Shown: positions 35,476 through 43,952 of the stretch, piece after piece
How the letters are laid out: the number at the start of each line of letters is the position of its first letter
How positions within the stretch are numbered: position 1 is the stretch's first letter
NCBI GenBank assembly: GCA_964501655.1
Contig: CAZCTN010000003.1
Coordinates: forward strand, 85,414 to 149,413
Direction of reading: 5' to 3'
Length of the DNA stretch: 64,000 nucleotides
DNA from: JAAYJK01 sp964501655
GTDB lineage: Bacteria; Bacillota; Syntrophomonadia; Syntrophomonadales; Syntrophomonadaceae
The notes under the pieces: model-generated
The model's input: the letters and a program-made list of their open reading frames with translations, nothing else
What the model was told of the DNA's origin: nothing
Database searches by the model: none
Program-made: the position numbers and the translations under genes

Positions 35476-36708
35476 CTATTTCTTGCCCAGCTCAAATTTA
35501 TCATGCAGAGCTTTTACGGCCAGTTTCATATGTTCCTTCCTGACCAGGCACCATATATTGGTATATGAGTCTCCTGACTGCAGTATGGGTATATCGTATC
35601 CATCAAATGCCTCCAGTACTTGCGCCATAACCCCCGGAATCCCTGTCATGGCTGCCCCAACCACAGCCACCTTGGCACAATTAAATTCCATCCGCGGCAA
35701 AATATCAATGTTGTTTAATACTTGTTCTGCCCGCTGAGCCTGTTCATCAGCGACGGTAAACATTATCAATTCCGGCTGAACATTGATAAAATCGACGCTG
35801 ATTCCAGCCTCGGCCATAGCCTGGAAGACCTTGAGCTGCAGTCCCTGGCTGTCCGGGACCCCAGCTGTTTCTATCCTAACCTGAGCTATATCGGAACTGT
35901 GAGTTATGCCGGTAATGAGTTTATCTCGGATAATGCTTACCACTTCACTCTGATGGTCTATATGATTCCTGACCAGGGTGCCAGGAGAATCAGACCGGGT
36001 GGATCTCACTCTCAGTGTAATTCCTCTTTGCATTGCAATCTCTATGGCTCGAGGATGGATCACTTTGGCACCCTCTCTGGCCATCTGGCATATCTCGTTA
36101 TAAGTTATATCATTTATCAGCCTGGCATCTTCCACAATGCGGGGATCAGCAGTCATTATTCCTTCAACATCAGTAAATATATCGATATAATCGGCATTCA
36201 AGGCTACTCCCAGGGCGCTGGCGGTTGTATCACTCCCCCCCCGGCCCAGGGTGGTAAGTTCGCCGTTTTCACCTATCCCCTGGAATCCTGCCACAACCGG
36301 AACCAAACCTGCTTCCAGACACTGCATTATTCTTTTGGGGTTTACATACAGTATGTGAGCATTGCCGTAATTGCCATCGGTTACCAGTCCAGATTGTTCA
36401 CCGGTCAAAAAGGTAGCCGGGATACCCCTGGCATGCAACTGATTAGCCAGGATAATGCCTGATATCATTTCTCCGCAGGACATAATCAGATCCATTTCCC
36501 TGGGGGCTGGACTGGAGTTAACCTCTTTGACCAGGTTGATGAAGGTATCGGTGGCGTAAGGATCATTCTTCCGTCCAATGGCCGATACCACCACCACCAC
36601 CCGATATCCTTCAGCCAGGGCATCCCCTATCAATTCACATACCCGGCTGCGAAGTTCGGGAGTAGCCAGCGAAGTTCCCCCGTATTTTTGTACAGCAATC
36701 TGCACCAT
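35476..36708 (-). CDS. dapG: Aspartate kinase (DapG type)
   Basis: Phosphorylates aspartate at the entry to the lysine/threonine/methionine family. The 410-aa protein has QKYGGTSLAT at the N-terminus, the catalytic FITG-type region TTLGRGGSDTTASAL, and two C-terminal ACT domains (about 265-410), the site of feedback inhibition. In Bacillus the enzyme at this locus is DapG, which is inhibited by diaminopimelate; the same is inferred here from synteny, not from residues. It lies between asd and dapA. Confidence 0.94.
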   Translation of the reverse strand: MVQIAVQKYGGTSLATPELRSRVCELIGDALAEGYRVVVVVSAIGRKNDPYATDTFINLVKEVNSSPAPREMDLIMSCGEMISGIILANQLHARGIPATFLTGEQSGLVTDGNYGNAHILYVNPKRIMQCLEAGLVPVVAGFQGIGENGELTTLGRGGSDTTASALGVALNADYIDIFTDVEGIMTADPRIVEDARLINDITYNEICQMAREGAKVIHPRAIEIAMQRGITLRVRSTRSDSPGTLVRNHIDHQSEVVSIIRDKLITGITHSSDIAQVRIETAGVPDSQGLQLKVFQAMAEAGISVDFINVQPELIMFTVADEQAQRAEQVLNNIDILPRMEFNCAKVAVVGAAMTGIPGVMAQVLEAFDGYDIPILQSGDSYTNIWCLVRKEHMKLAVKALHDKFELGKK

Positions 36709-36720
36709 TTTCCCACCTTT

Positions 36721-37740
36721 TTAATAGAGGTTATCCTTAACCACTACTTCAGCTATCTGTATAGCATTGGTTGCCGCACCCTTCCTTATCTGGTCGGCGG
36801 CTACCCAGATTGCGATCCCCTTGTCGCCCAGAGAGATATCTTTACGAATTCTTCCCACAAAGACCTGATCCTGGTTCGATGAATATAAGGGCATGGGATA
36901 TATATTGGATTGGGGATCATCCTGTACCACTATACCCGGAGCCTTGCTTAATATGCTTCTTACTTCTTCTATTTTCAACGCTTTTTCCGTTTCCAGGTTA
37001 ATAGATTCCGAGTGGCTCCTGTAAACCGGTACCCGTACTGCCGTAGCGGCTATTTTTAGTTCTGGTTCATGCATGATCTTCCTGGTTTCCCAGACCATTT
37101 TCATCTCTTCCCGAGTATACCCTTCTTCCACAAACTCATCAATGTGAGGAATAAGATTAAATGCAATCGGATGCTGGAACACTTCCAGCCTAGGTTCCTG
37201 GCCCTGCATGGCTGCGGCTATGTGCTGATCCAATTCCTGCAGACCCGCTATGCCCGCTCCCGATACTGCCTGGTAGGTCGATACTACCACTCTCTTCAAA
37301 CCCGCTGCCCGGTGAATGGGATTTATGGCTACCACCATTATGATTGTAGAACAATTGGGATTAGCTATAATCCCCCGGTGGAGTTTAATATCTCCCTGAT
37401 TGACTTCAGGGACTACCAGCGGCACCTCTTGCTCCAGCCTAAAAGCATAACTATTGTCAATAACCACACAATTGTTCTTTACCGCTTCAGGCGCCAGCAT
37501 TTTACTAATATCGGTTCCAACCGCGAACAGGGCTATATCAGCTCTTTTGAAAGCCTCGGGGCTGGCTCCTTCCACCACGTACTCTTCACCTCTAAAGGAT
37601 AGCCTGGTTCCTGCCTCTCGCGGATCGGCCAGGCAGATAAGTTCTTTGATTCCGAATGCTCTTTCTTCCAGTATTTTCAACATTTCCTGACCTACTGCGC
37701 CAGTGGATCCTACTACGGCTAAACGCACTTCTGCTGCCAC
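36721..37740 (-). CDS. asd: Aspartate-semialdehyde dehydrogenase
   Basis: Reduces aspartyl phosphate to aspartate semialdehyde with NADPH. The 339-aa protein has VVGSTGAVGQEML for nucleotide binding, the catalytic Cys in NPNCSTI, and the His in YRSHSE. GTG 37740 is eight bases after AGGAGG. It is 12 bases upstream of dapG and 66 bases downstream of dpaB. Confidence 0.96.
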   Translation of the reverse strand: MAAEVRLAVVGSTGAVGQEMLKILEERAFGIKELICLADPREAGTRLSFRGEEYVVEGASPEAFKRADIALFAVGTDISKMLAPEAVKNNCVVIDNSYAFRLEQEVPLVVPEVNQGDIKLHRGIIANPNCSTIIMVVAINPIHRAAGLKRVVVSTYQAVSGAGIAGLQELDQHIAAAMQGQEPRLEVFQHPIAFNLIPHIDEFVEEGYTREEMKMVWETRKIMHEPELKIAATAVRVPVYRSHSESINLETEKALKIEEVRSILSKAPGIVVQDDPQSNIYPMPLYSSNQDQVFVGRIRKDISLGDKGIAIWVAADQIRKGAATNAIQIAEVVVKDNLY

Positions 37741-37806
37741 ATCTATTACCTCCTGCCAAAACTCTATGGATTATTGTAACATAATATTTTGCCCGCTCTC
37801 AAGAAA

Positions 37807-38412
37807 CTAGGCTGGCCCCAGCAAGACTGGTTGAAGCTGTTTACCCTGTAAAGCATGAATAACGGTATCACAAACCCATTCCATGGCAGCCACCGCCGAG
37901 TTGGCCTTGGTCAGAGGACTATCCTGGCGAAAAGGAACAAAATAAATGTTCTTCATGTTTAGCAGCAAGCCGATATTTTTTGCATTGATGCTCAGGGCAT
38001 CATTGGTAGATATTCCTATCACCACCGGCCGCTGGTTTCGCAGCTGCGCTTTCACAGCCATTAACGCCGGAGTGTCAACTATTCCATTGGCCAATTTGGC
38101 TATAGTATTTCCGGTGGCGGGAATCACTAACACCACATCCAAAAGCTGTTGGGGACCTATTGGCTCAGCTCCAACAATGGTATTAATAATGGGTTGGTCA
38201 GTGATCTCTCCGATCATTGCTTTCAGATCCTCTGTCTGGTAAAAACGATTATCAGTCTGATCAACTGTATAGGACAATATTGGATATATATCTGCTCCCA
38301 TTGCTTTTAATTGTCTGATTGGGGGTAATACATCGGAGATCGTACAGTGCGAACCGGTTAGAACCAGGCCTATCCTGATCCCGTCCAACCGATCTGATTT
38401 CATTTCCAGCAC
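37807..38412 (-). CDS. dpaB: Dipicolinate synthase subunit B (SpoVFB)
   Basis: Flavoprotein-like subunit that with DpaA makes dipicolinic acid, the Ca-chelate of the spore core. The 201-aa protein has the flavoprotein fold: GLVLTGSHCTISD near the N-terminus, LVIPATGNTIAKLANGI, and NMKNIYFVPFRQD. I choose GTG 38412, eight bases after AGGGAGG; the first GTG (38421) overlaps that site. It follows dpaA by 16 bases. Its presence means the organism, or its recent ancestor, forms heat-resistant spores. Confidence 0.95.
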   Translation of the reverse strand: MLEMKSDRLDGIRIGLVLTGSHCTISDVLPPIRQLKAMGADIYPILSYTVDQTDNRFYQTEDLKAMIGEITDQPIINTIVGAEPIGPQQLLDVVLVIPATGNTIAKLANGIVDTPALMAVKAQLRNQRPVVIGISTNDALSINAKNIGLLLNMKNIYFVPFRQDSPLTKANSAVAAMEWVCDTVIHALQGKQLQPVLLGPA

Positions 38413-38428
38413 TTTTTGCACCTCCCTC

Positions 38429-39343
38429 TTAACGCCTGAATAGGTCCTGGTTTATTTTGCATAATTCTTCAATTATCAGGGCCGGGACAACATCGGCCAG
38501 AATCCTTCCAGCAGAAGCCGGAGCCACCTTGCCCGGCAGGCCAGGGGCTAAAATAGCCTTTATACCAAATAAATTGGCTGCTTCAAAGTCAGTGCCCCCG
38601 GGCTGGCTGGCCAAGTCGATCACCACCGTCTCCTGCCGGGCGTGTTTCAAGATATCCTGGGTCAAAACCATGCTGGGTACAGTATTAAAAACAATATCCA
38701 TATAGTTCATGATCTGTTTCAGCTCGCTGTATTCCGCCCTTCTACACCCCATTTCATAAGCCCGGGCCAACTGCCCGCGATTGCGAGCTACAACTGTCAC
38801 CTCAGCTCCCATGGCCTTCAACATTCGAGCTAAAGTAATACCCACCCTCCCAAATCCTATAATGCAGGTTTGACTACCGTGAATGGTGATTCTGGTTTCC
38901 TCCATTGCCATCTGTAGAGCGCCTTCAGCGGATGGAATAGAATTCAATATCGCCAATTCATCCATTTCCCCGACTTCTATTAGGGTAAAACCCTGATTTG
39001 CCGACCATTCTTTGAGAAACGACCGGGCCGAACCGATGAGCACCAGTGCTTTCTCGGCTAAACCGGCCAGCGCTTCTTCAGTCAATACCAGGGGATTTTC
39101 TGCGTATACTGCCCTGACTACTCCTTCTGCATTAGTACCGGGCAGCGGCATTATTACCACTTCTGCGTCTTGGCAGGCTTCCATGATCGAGTCGACGGTA
39201 AAAGCCCCATGACCCACCATATCTCTGGGAAAACCTGCTACTGCTACCGTTGCACCCATTTTTACGAGCTCAGCCGTCAAGATCAACTCTCTTTCATCTC
39301 CACCAATAATAGCGATTTTTATGCCGGATAGCACCGAGCTCAA
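38429..39343 (-). CDS. dpaA: Dipicolinate synthase subunit A (SpoVFA)
   Basis: NAD(P)-binding subunit of dipicolinate synthase, converting the DapA product to dipicolinic acid in the mother cell. The 304-aa protein has an N-terminal domain with AIIGGDERELIL and a Rossmann domain with CIIGFGRVGITLARML near residue 155. TTG 39343 is seven bases after AGGAGG. It is preceded by a SigK-like promoter and a strong hairpin, which separates its expression from dapB upstream. Confidence 0.95.
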   Translation of the reverse strand: MSSVLSGIKIAIIGGDERELILTAELVKMGATVAVAGFPRDMVGHGAFTVDSIMEACQDAEVVIMPLPGTNAEGVVRAVYAENPLVLTEEALAGLAEKALVLIGSARSFLKEWSANQGFTLIEVGEMDELAILNSIPSAEGALQMAMEETRITIHGSQTCIIGFGRVGITLARMLKAMGAEVTVVARNRGQLARAYEMGCRRAEYSELKQIMNYMDIVFNTVPSMVLTQDILKHARQETVVIDLASQPGGTDFEAANLFGIKAILAPGLPGKVAPASAGRILADVVPALIIEELCKINQDLFRR

Positions 39344-39386
39344 TTCTCTTCCTCCTCAGGCTGTCAATTATCTCTAAAATTAATAG

Positions 39387-39414
39387 CATTATATGTATTC
39401 TTCCCAGAGGTGGT
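39387..39414 (-). promoter_or_regulatory. SigK-like promoter of dpaA-dpaB
   Basis: On the minus strand an ACC (39414-39412) is followed after 16 bases by CATATAATG (39395-39387), against the SigK consensus AC(C/A)-N16-CATANNNTA with one mismatch. It lies between the dapB hairpin and the dpaA start, about 45 bases upstream of it. In Bacillus the spoVF operon is a SigK target (established knowledge). Confidence 0.6.
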
Positions 39415-39437
39415 GCCTGTCTGAAACTCCAGCAACA

Positions 39438-39504
39438 GCAAAAGAGCCACGGAGACAGGTTCCCTGGCTCAAAATATGGGCCAGGGAACCTATCCCCGTG
39501 GCTC
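39438..39504 (-). terminator. Long hairpin terminator between dapB and dpaA
   Basis: On the minus strand GAGCCACGG and AGGTTCCCTGG pair with CCAGGGAACCT and CCGTGGCTC in two stacked stems with a small internal loop, followed by TTTT. It starts about 22 bases after the dapB stop codon and should end most vegetative dapB transcripts. Confidence 0.8.
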
Positions 39505-39526
39505 TCACGTGGCTTTCAGGTCAGAT

Positions 39527-40327
39527 CTACATCAGATTCTCCATTCCGTATACCAGCCCCCGTATTCCCGGCATCTTCTTAATAACCATTATTACTCCGG
39601 GCATAAATCCTGCCCGATCAATTGAATCATGCCTGATCTTAAGACTCTGCCCCACCCCGCCAAAAATGACTTCCTGATGAGCAATAAAACCCGGCAGACG
39701 GACGCTGTGAATCCTCACCTGATCCATATCCCCACCGCGGCTGCCAGGGATCTTTTCAAATTCCTTTATATTCCTGGGGGGACGGGAGGCCCTGGTCTGG
39801 TTTATCATTTCCGCCGTTTTTATCGCCGTTCCGGAGGGAGCATCCATCTTCTGATCATGGTGCAGTTCAATAATTTCCACATCAGGGAAATATACTGCCG
39901 CTTCCCGGGCAAACTTCATCATCAAAACTGCTCCGATAGCAAAATTAGGTATAACCGCCACTCCAGTTTGCTTGTCCCTGGCAATCTTATCCAACTGCTT
40001 AAGCTCGATGTCATTGAGCCCGGTGGTGCCGATTACACAAGCAATACCCTTTTCCAGGCAGGTCCGGGCATTATTGTATACTGCCTGGGGATTGGTAAAA
40101 TCTACCACCACATCGGGATTTTCCCTTTCCAGCAACATTTCCAGATCCTTTTCCAGATAAACATTGATCCCTGGCATACCAGCAATATCCGCAATACTCT
40201 CCCCGCTGGATTTAACATCCGCTGCGCCCTGTAATACCAAATCATGTTCTTCTGCTATCGCTTTCACTGTCTCTTTGCCCATTTTGCCTAAGGCACCGCT
40301 AACTATCACTTTTTGTTTTTTATTCAT
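39527..40327 (-). CDS. dapB: 4-hydroxy-tetrahydrodipicolinate reductase
   Basis: Reduces the DapA product towards diaminopimelate and lysine. The 266-aa protein has VSGALGKMGKET for NAD(P)H binding, the catalytic ELHHDQKMDAPSGTA, and IGAVLMMKFA. The start is ATG 40327 with GGAGG eight bases upstream; the frame begins five codons earlier, over that site. First gene of the dap/dpa cluster. It is divergent from uspA across a short AT-rich gap. Confidence 0.96.
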   Translation of the reverse strand: MNKKQKVIVSGALGKMGKETVKAIAEEHDLVLQGAADVKSSGESIADIAGMPGINVYLEKDLEMLLERENPDVVVDFTNPQAVYNNARTCLEKGIACVIGTTGLNDIELKQLDKIARDKQTGVAVIPNFAIGAVLMMKFAREAAVYFPDVEIIELHHDQKMDAPSGTAIKTAEMINQTRASRPPRNIKEFEKIPGSRGGDMDQVRIHSVRLPGFIAHQEVIFGGVGQSLKIRHDSIDRAGFMPGVIMVIKKMPGIRGLVYGMENLM

Positions 40328-40370
40328 CAATACTACCTCCATCTCCTGTTAAAAATTAGTTTTATATATT

Positions 40371-40399
40371 TTGGCAGCCTAGTCAAGATTTGATATAAT
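40371..40399 (+). promoter_or_regulatory. Sigma-A promoter of uspA
   Basis: TTGGCA (40371-40376), 17-base spacer, TATAAT (40394-40399). The start codon is about 50 bases downstream, after AAAGGGG. Confidence 0.85.
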
Positions 40400-40447
40400 C
40401 CTTACAAGAATAATTACTTAATACTTTATAAAGGGGATGCATTATTT

Positions 40448-40882
40448 ATGGAAGCAGTATTCAATAAGGCCCTGGTGCCGGTAGATGGCTCCGAACAGTC
40501 CCTGCGGGCTGTCTATAAGGCTGCCGAACTGGCAGCGGCTGGAGTAATAAGCAGCCTGGTCCTTCTTAACGTTTATGATAGCTCCAAAGTCGACATCACC
40601 AAACTTCACAGCCAGGATAAACTCGATGAGCTAAGAGCCGCTTCTCTGGAATTACTAAAAAAATACGAAAGCATGCTGATTGAAAAGGGCGTTCATCCCC
40701 GTTTAAAGAGAGCTGGGGGGGAGCCTTCTTCTTTGATTCTGGATGTAGTAGATAATGACGGAAGCTATGATCTTATTATAATGGGAAGCCGTAAGCTAAA
40801 TAAATTCAAGGAGCTAACCCTGGGCAGTGTTTCGGACAAAGTAGGCAGACTGGTAGATATCCCGGTATTGATTGTCAAATAG
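40448..40882 (+). CDS. Universal stress protein (UspA family)
   Basis: 144-aa single-domain UspA-fold protein, of stress or signalling role. It has KALVPVDGSEQSLRA at the N-terminus and VSDKVGRLVDIPVLIVK at the C-terminus. The ATP-binding signature G-x2-G-x9-G-S is partly lost: MGSRKLNKFKELTLGS has Lys at the second Gly, so nucleotide binding is doubtful. It has its own promoter and is divergent from dapB. A GC-rich inverted repeat (CCGGCC/GGCCGG, 40911-40937) lies between it and the convergent unknown gene and may act as a terminator, although no T tract follows. Confidence 0.9.
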   Translation: MEAVFNKALVPVDGSEQSLRAVYKAAELAAAGVISSLVLLNVYDSSKVDITKLHSQDKLDELRAASLELLKKYESMLIEKGVHPRLKRAGGEPSSLILDVVDNDGSYDLIIMGSRKLNKFKELTLGSVSDKVGRLVDIPVLIVK

Positions 40883-40958
40883 GCATCCCAGAACCATCAA
40901 GCCAGGTTCACCGGCCGGTTTTGGAAGTATTGGCCGGCCGGGGAACTCATTCCGCTCT

Positions 40959-41390
40959 CTACATATCCAGCTGCATATATATTCTGCATTGGGCCAGTAC
41001 GTATTTGCTTACCTCCTGAATCATCCGGCGCTCGGCAAAGCTAACCAGGTTCATGTGGGCGGCAGCCTTCTCCATTACCTGCATAAATCTTCTGGTATAT
41101 CCTATTTCCTGCCTGATCAAATTGATTAATTCACCATTGCCATAGAACTGGTACAGGGCTTCCAGGTGATCGACAATATATTTCTCCCGGTTATTGATGG
41201 CAATAACCGCAGCCTGTTCAAATAGTTGATGTTTATTCAAATCATATCCCAGGAATTTATGGATCAGCTTCATCTGTCTCTTTTTGTCCCTGCAGGTCAA
41301 TATCTGTTTGCTTAATACCTTCTTAAGCTTCTCCAGGTGTACTACCTGTTCAAGAATCCCGGTATATATAGCAGCTACTTCCTGGGACAC
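40959..41390 (-). CDS. Hypothetical helical protein
   Basis: 143-aa protein that I do not recognise. It appears to be all helical, with heptad-like hydrophobic spacing (YTGILEQVVHLEKLKKVLS) and several basic patches; it has one Cys near residue 33 and one near the C-terminus. No signal peptide or membrane segment. GTG 41390 follows GAGGTGA at six bases. It is convergent with uspA and divergent from rqcH. Confidence 0.7.
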   Translation of the reverse strand: MSQEVAAIYTGILEQVVHLEKLKKVLSKQILTCRDKKRQMKLIHKFLGYDLNKHQLFEQAAVIAINNREKYIVDHLEALYQFYGNGELINLIRQEIGYTRRFMQVMEKAAAHMNLVSFAERRMIQEVSKYVLAQCRIYMQLDM

Positions 41391-41477
41391 AATAAATCAC
41401 CTCGCAATAAGCATACCAAGCCCTGGCTTCCCATCAAAGCATCCGGCGGTCAGATTATCTTTATCTTCTCTACTTAT

Positions 41478-41506
41478 TTTACGCTATTCTGCTAAAATGA
41501 TATACT
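41478..41506 (+). promoter_or_regulatory. Likely sigma-A promoter of rqcH
   Basis: TTTACG (41478-41483), 17-base spacer, TATACT (41501-41506), 24 bases before the rqcH start codon. The -35 is weak. Confidence 0.55.
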
Positions 41507-41530
41507 GTTGCTTGCAAGGGAGGTTTTATT

Positions 41531-43306
41531 ATGCCTTTTGATGGTATGGCTATCAAGGTTATGGCAGAAGAATTGAATTCTCTGCTGGTGGAGGCCAGGA
41601 TTGATAAAATACATCAGCCGGAGAAGGATGAGTTGTTGCTGACTACCAGACATCCCCGCATCGGCACTCACAGGTTGTTGATATCCGCCAACGCCCGCTG
41701 GTCGCGCATGCACCTTACGGAAGCCAGAAAGGCTAATCCCAGCGTTCCTCCCAGTTTCTGCATGCTGCTGCGAAAATACCTGGAGGGAGGCAAAATCAAG
41801 GGGTTCAGGCAGGTTGATTTTGAAAGGATCATCCACATTGAGATTGAAGCCCTGGATGAATTCAGAGAGTGGAAGAGCAAGATTTTAGTTTGTGAATTTA
41901 TGGGCCGCCATTCCAATATAATACTGATTAATCCTGAAACCAGGGTAATCCTTGATGCCATTAAGAGATACGGCAGCGACCTCAGTTCCTACCGGGAAGT
42001 GATGCCCGGCAAACTATATGTAGACCCGCCTTCTCAGGACAAACTTAATCCGCTGGAATTGGATTACGATTCCCTGGTACAGAAAATTTGGACGGATGCC
42101 GGGAAGAGTCTGGCATCAGCCCTATTCGATGCCTGTACCGGCGTAAGCCCCTTCCTGGCCAAGCAAATATGCAGCCTTTCCGGTCTCAATCCCGAGCTCC
42201 CGGTGGAAGAATGCGGTGAATATGAATTTGCTACCGTGTACAATCGGCTCAATAATCTGCTCAGCCAGGTAAGCAGCGGTGAAAGTGCCTCCGTAATCTA
42301 CCGGGAAAATCGCCCCATAGATTTTTGTCCTTATCGGCCCCTGGCTGACAATATAAATACTTATTCATCATTCAATCAGGCCTGCGACACCTTCTATACC
42401 ACCAAACTGGACTATCTGCGGCTGGAGTCTTTGAAAAGCAATTTATCCCGCAATATCAAAACCCTGCTGGATAAGGTCTATAAAAAGCAGTTTTTTCAAT
42501 CTTCCGATTTCCATCGAGCCGAAGAAAACGAAAAATATCGGGTCTGGGGTGAGCTGATCACCGCCTACTCCCATCAGTATGCCAAAGGGGATACCATAGC
42601 CGTCGCGGACGATTTTTATACCGGCGAACAGGTCAGCATCGAACTGGACCCCCGTTACACTCCCATGCAGAATGCACAAAAATACTTTAAGATTTACAAC
42701 AAGAGCCGCAAAGCTATCAAACACCTGGAAAGCCTGATGGCCAGGAACCAGGAGGAAATTGACTACCTGGAGTCGGTGCTGGTAGCTATACAGCAGGCTG
42801 AATCTCCAGACGAGCTCGATGAAATAGTAGAAGAGCTGGAAATAGAAAAATACCTCAAAGGTCAGGCTAAGAAGCGGGCACGGGGCGGCAAGAGCACCCC
42901 CCGCAGATTCATATCTTCTGATGGTTTGGAGATAATGGTAGGCCGAAATAACCGTCAGAATGACCTCTTGAGCCTCAAGATGGCAGAACGCAGCGACCTA
43001 TGGCTGCATACCAAGAATACCCCCGGCACCCATGTGATAGTAAGACTGCCCCGGCAGATCAAATCAATAAGCGATATGCCGGATGCAACTCTGGAAGAAG
43101 CGGCTTTACTGGCAGCCTACTTTAGCAAAGCGGTACAGTCCGAAAAAGCAGAGGTTGATTATACTTTTAGGTCAAACGTAAAAAAACCCGGAGGAGCCCG
43201 TCCGGGCATGGTAATTTATGATAATTACTGGACAATCGTAGTTAATCCCCGGGAAGAGCGAATAAAGCAGTTATTGGAATCCGAAGTCCAGCATTCAGTA
43301 TTATAA
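41531..43306 (+). CDS. rqcH: Rqc2-family ribosome quality control protein RqcH (NFACT)
   Basis: Binds stalled 50S-peptidyl-tRNA complexes and adds alanine tails to nascent chains. The 591-aa protein has an NFACT-N domain (about 1-185, with PPSFCMLLRKYLEGGKI), a middle helix-hairpin-helix and coiled-coil part (about 270-430), and a C-terminal NFACT-R domain with LWLHTKNTPGTHVIV. The DR pair needed for tailing in Bacillus (D97, R98) aligns with E98-R99 here. GGGAGG lies upstream of ATG 41531. In Bacillus the gene (yloA) is next to yloB; here it is 32 kb away from the yloB homologue. Confidence 0.93.
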   Translation: MPFDGMAIKVMAEELNSLLVEARIDKIHQPEKDELLLTTRHPRIGTHRLLISANARWSRMHLTEARKANPSVPPSFCMLLRKYLEGGKIKGFRQVDFERIIHIEIEALDEFREWKSKILVCEFMGRHSNIILINPETRVILDAIKRYGSDLSSYREVMPGKLYVDPPSQDKLNPLELDYDSLVQKIWTDAGKSLASALFDACTGVSPFLAKQICSLSGLNPELPVEECGEYEFATVYNRLNNLLSQVSSGESASVIYRENRPIDFCPYRPLADNINTYSSFNQACDTFYTTKLDYLRLESLKSNLSRNIKTLLDKVYKKQFFQSSDFHRAEENEKYRVWGELITAYSHQYAKGDTIAVADDFYTGEQVSIELDPRYTPMQNAQKYFKIYNKSRKAIKHLESLMARNQEEIDYLESVLVAIQQAESPDELDEIVEELEIEKYLKGQAKKRARGGKSTPRRFISSDGLEIMVGRNNRQNDLLSLKMAERSDLWLHTKNTPGTHVIVRLPRQIKSISDMPDATLEEAALLAAYFSKAVQSEKAEVDYTFRSNVKKPGGARPGMVIYDNYWTIVVNPREERIKQLLESEVQHSVL

Positions 43307-43327
43307 TTCTACCCTGGGCCCGGAGAT

Positions 43328-43408
43328 AAAGAAAGTGGAATAGCCACTTGGGACAAAATCAGTTATTACAGGGAGTATAAGCTGATTTGGTGACTAATCC
43401 ACTTCTTT
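43328..43408 (+). other. Nested hairpin structure downstream of rqcH
   Basis: An outer stem pairs AAAGAAAGTGGA (43328-43339) with TCCACTTCTTT (43398-43408) with one bulge; an inner stem pairs AAATCAG (43356-43362) with CTGATTT (43382-43388). A short alternative hairpin AGTGG/CCACT overlaps the outer 5' arm. It could be the rqcH terminator region, a small RNA, or a processing structure. Confidence 0.4.
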
Positions 43409-43580
43409 AGCATTTTATCTGAGGTTGTCTTTTTAACGCCTGTTCTTCTAATTCCCGCGTATCATGAGATACCGTTCCTCATGCTGGTAATTCTACCATA
43501 TATATCCGAGTTTAAACAAGGATTTCTGGTTATTATAACAATAATAACCAGAATACCGTCCCCCTCGTTCAATTACTGAA

Positions 43581-43612
43581 GCAATGACCGGGACTACCAG
43601 TCCCGGTCATAT
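43581..43612. terminator. Hairpin at the end of the pyr operon
   Basis: A perfect twelve-pair stem (ATGACCGGGACT with AGTCCCGGTCAT) directly follows the last stop codon of the pyr operon. Only weak T tracts flank it, slightly better on the plus strand, so it may act in both directions. Confidence 0.6.
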
Positions 43613-43909
43613 TTAATCCAGTATTTCCACACTGCCATCTTCATTCTGTTTAGCTTTGCTGTCCGGCTCCAGAATATATATTTTCCGGTTAGGCCGATCA
43701 ACCATTACATCACGATTTATTAAAGTAGCCACTTCTTCCTTGGTAACCAGAGTTCTAATCTGCACTCCGTTATCATACATTTGCAGGATCAGTTCCCCGT
43801 TGCCCTTTTTTACTGTTTCCTTGCTGTGTCGCTGGTAAGGTTTTACAAAAATATATTCATACCCGCCTTCGGCGAACCCAATTTCCTTTCCGTTAAGGAA
43901 TACTTTCAA
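43613..43909 (-). CDS. Hypothetical protein, last gene of the pyr operon
   Basis: 98-aa soluble protein of unknown function, beta-rich at the N-terminus (LKVFLNGKEIGFAEGG, YEYIFVKPY) and with a Lys/Asp-rich C-terminus. The frame is open into pyrE, but GGGGGA six bases before TTG 43909 gives the likely start (MKVFLNGKEIG). It lies 43 bases after pyrE and before the operon-end hairpin, so it should be expressed with pyrimidine synthesis. I see no motif linking it to nucleotide metabolism. Confidence 0.65.
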   Translation of the reverse strand: MKVFLNGKEIGFAEGGYEYIFVKPYQRHSKETVKKGNGELILQMYDNGVQIRTLVTKEEVATLINRDVMVDRPNRKIYILEPDSKAKQNEDGSVEILD

Positions 43910-43952
43910 ACCTATTCCCCCTTCATAGAGGCAGTAAAAGCATGCTTGGTGC

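Larger units (their letters stand above)
43307..43612. other. Convergent gap between rqcH and the pyr operon, with several hairpins
   Basis: No gene is visible. A nested inverted-repeat structure occupies 43328-43408 (listed separately). A second perfect ten-pair inverted repeat lies at 43526-43551 (CTGGTTATTA/TAATAACCAG), and a third, ATGACCGGGACT/AGTCCCGGTCAT, at about 43583-43609 next to the end of the pyr operon. Confidence 0.55.

Noticed and set aside
40328..40447. Lysine riboswitch before dapB
   Set aside because: The 120-base gap also holds the divergent uspA promoter and is too short; no L-box features are seen.
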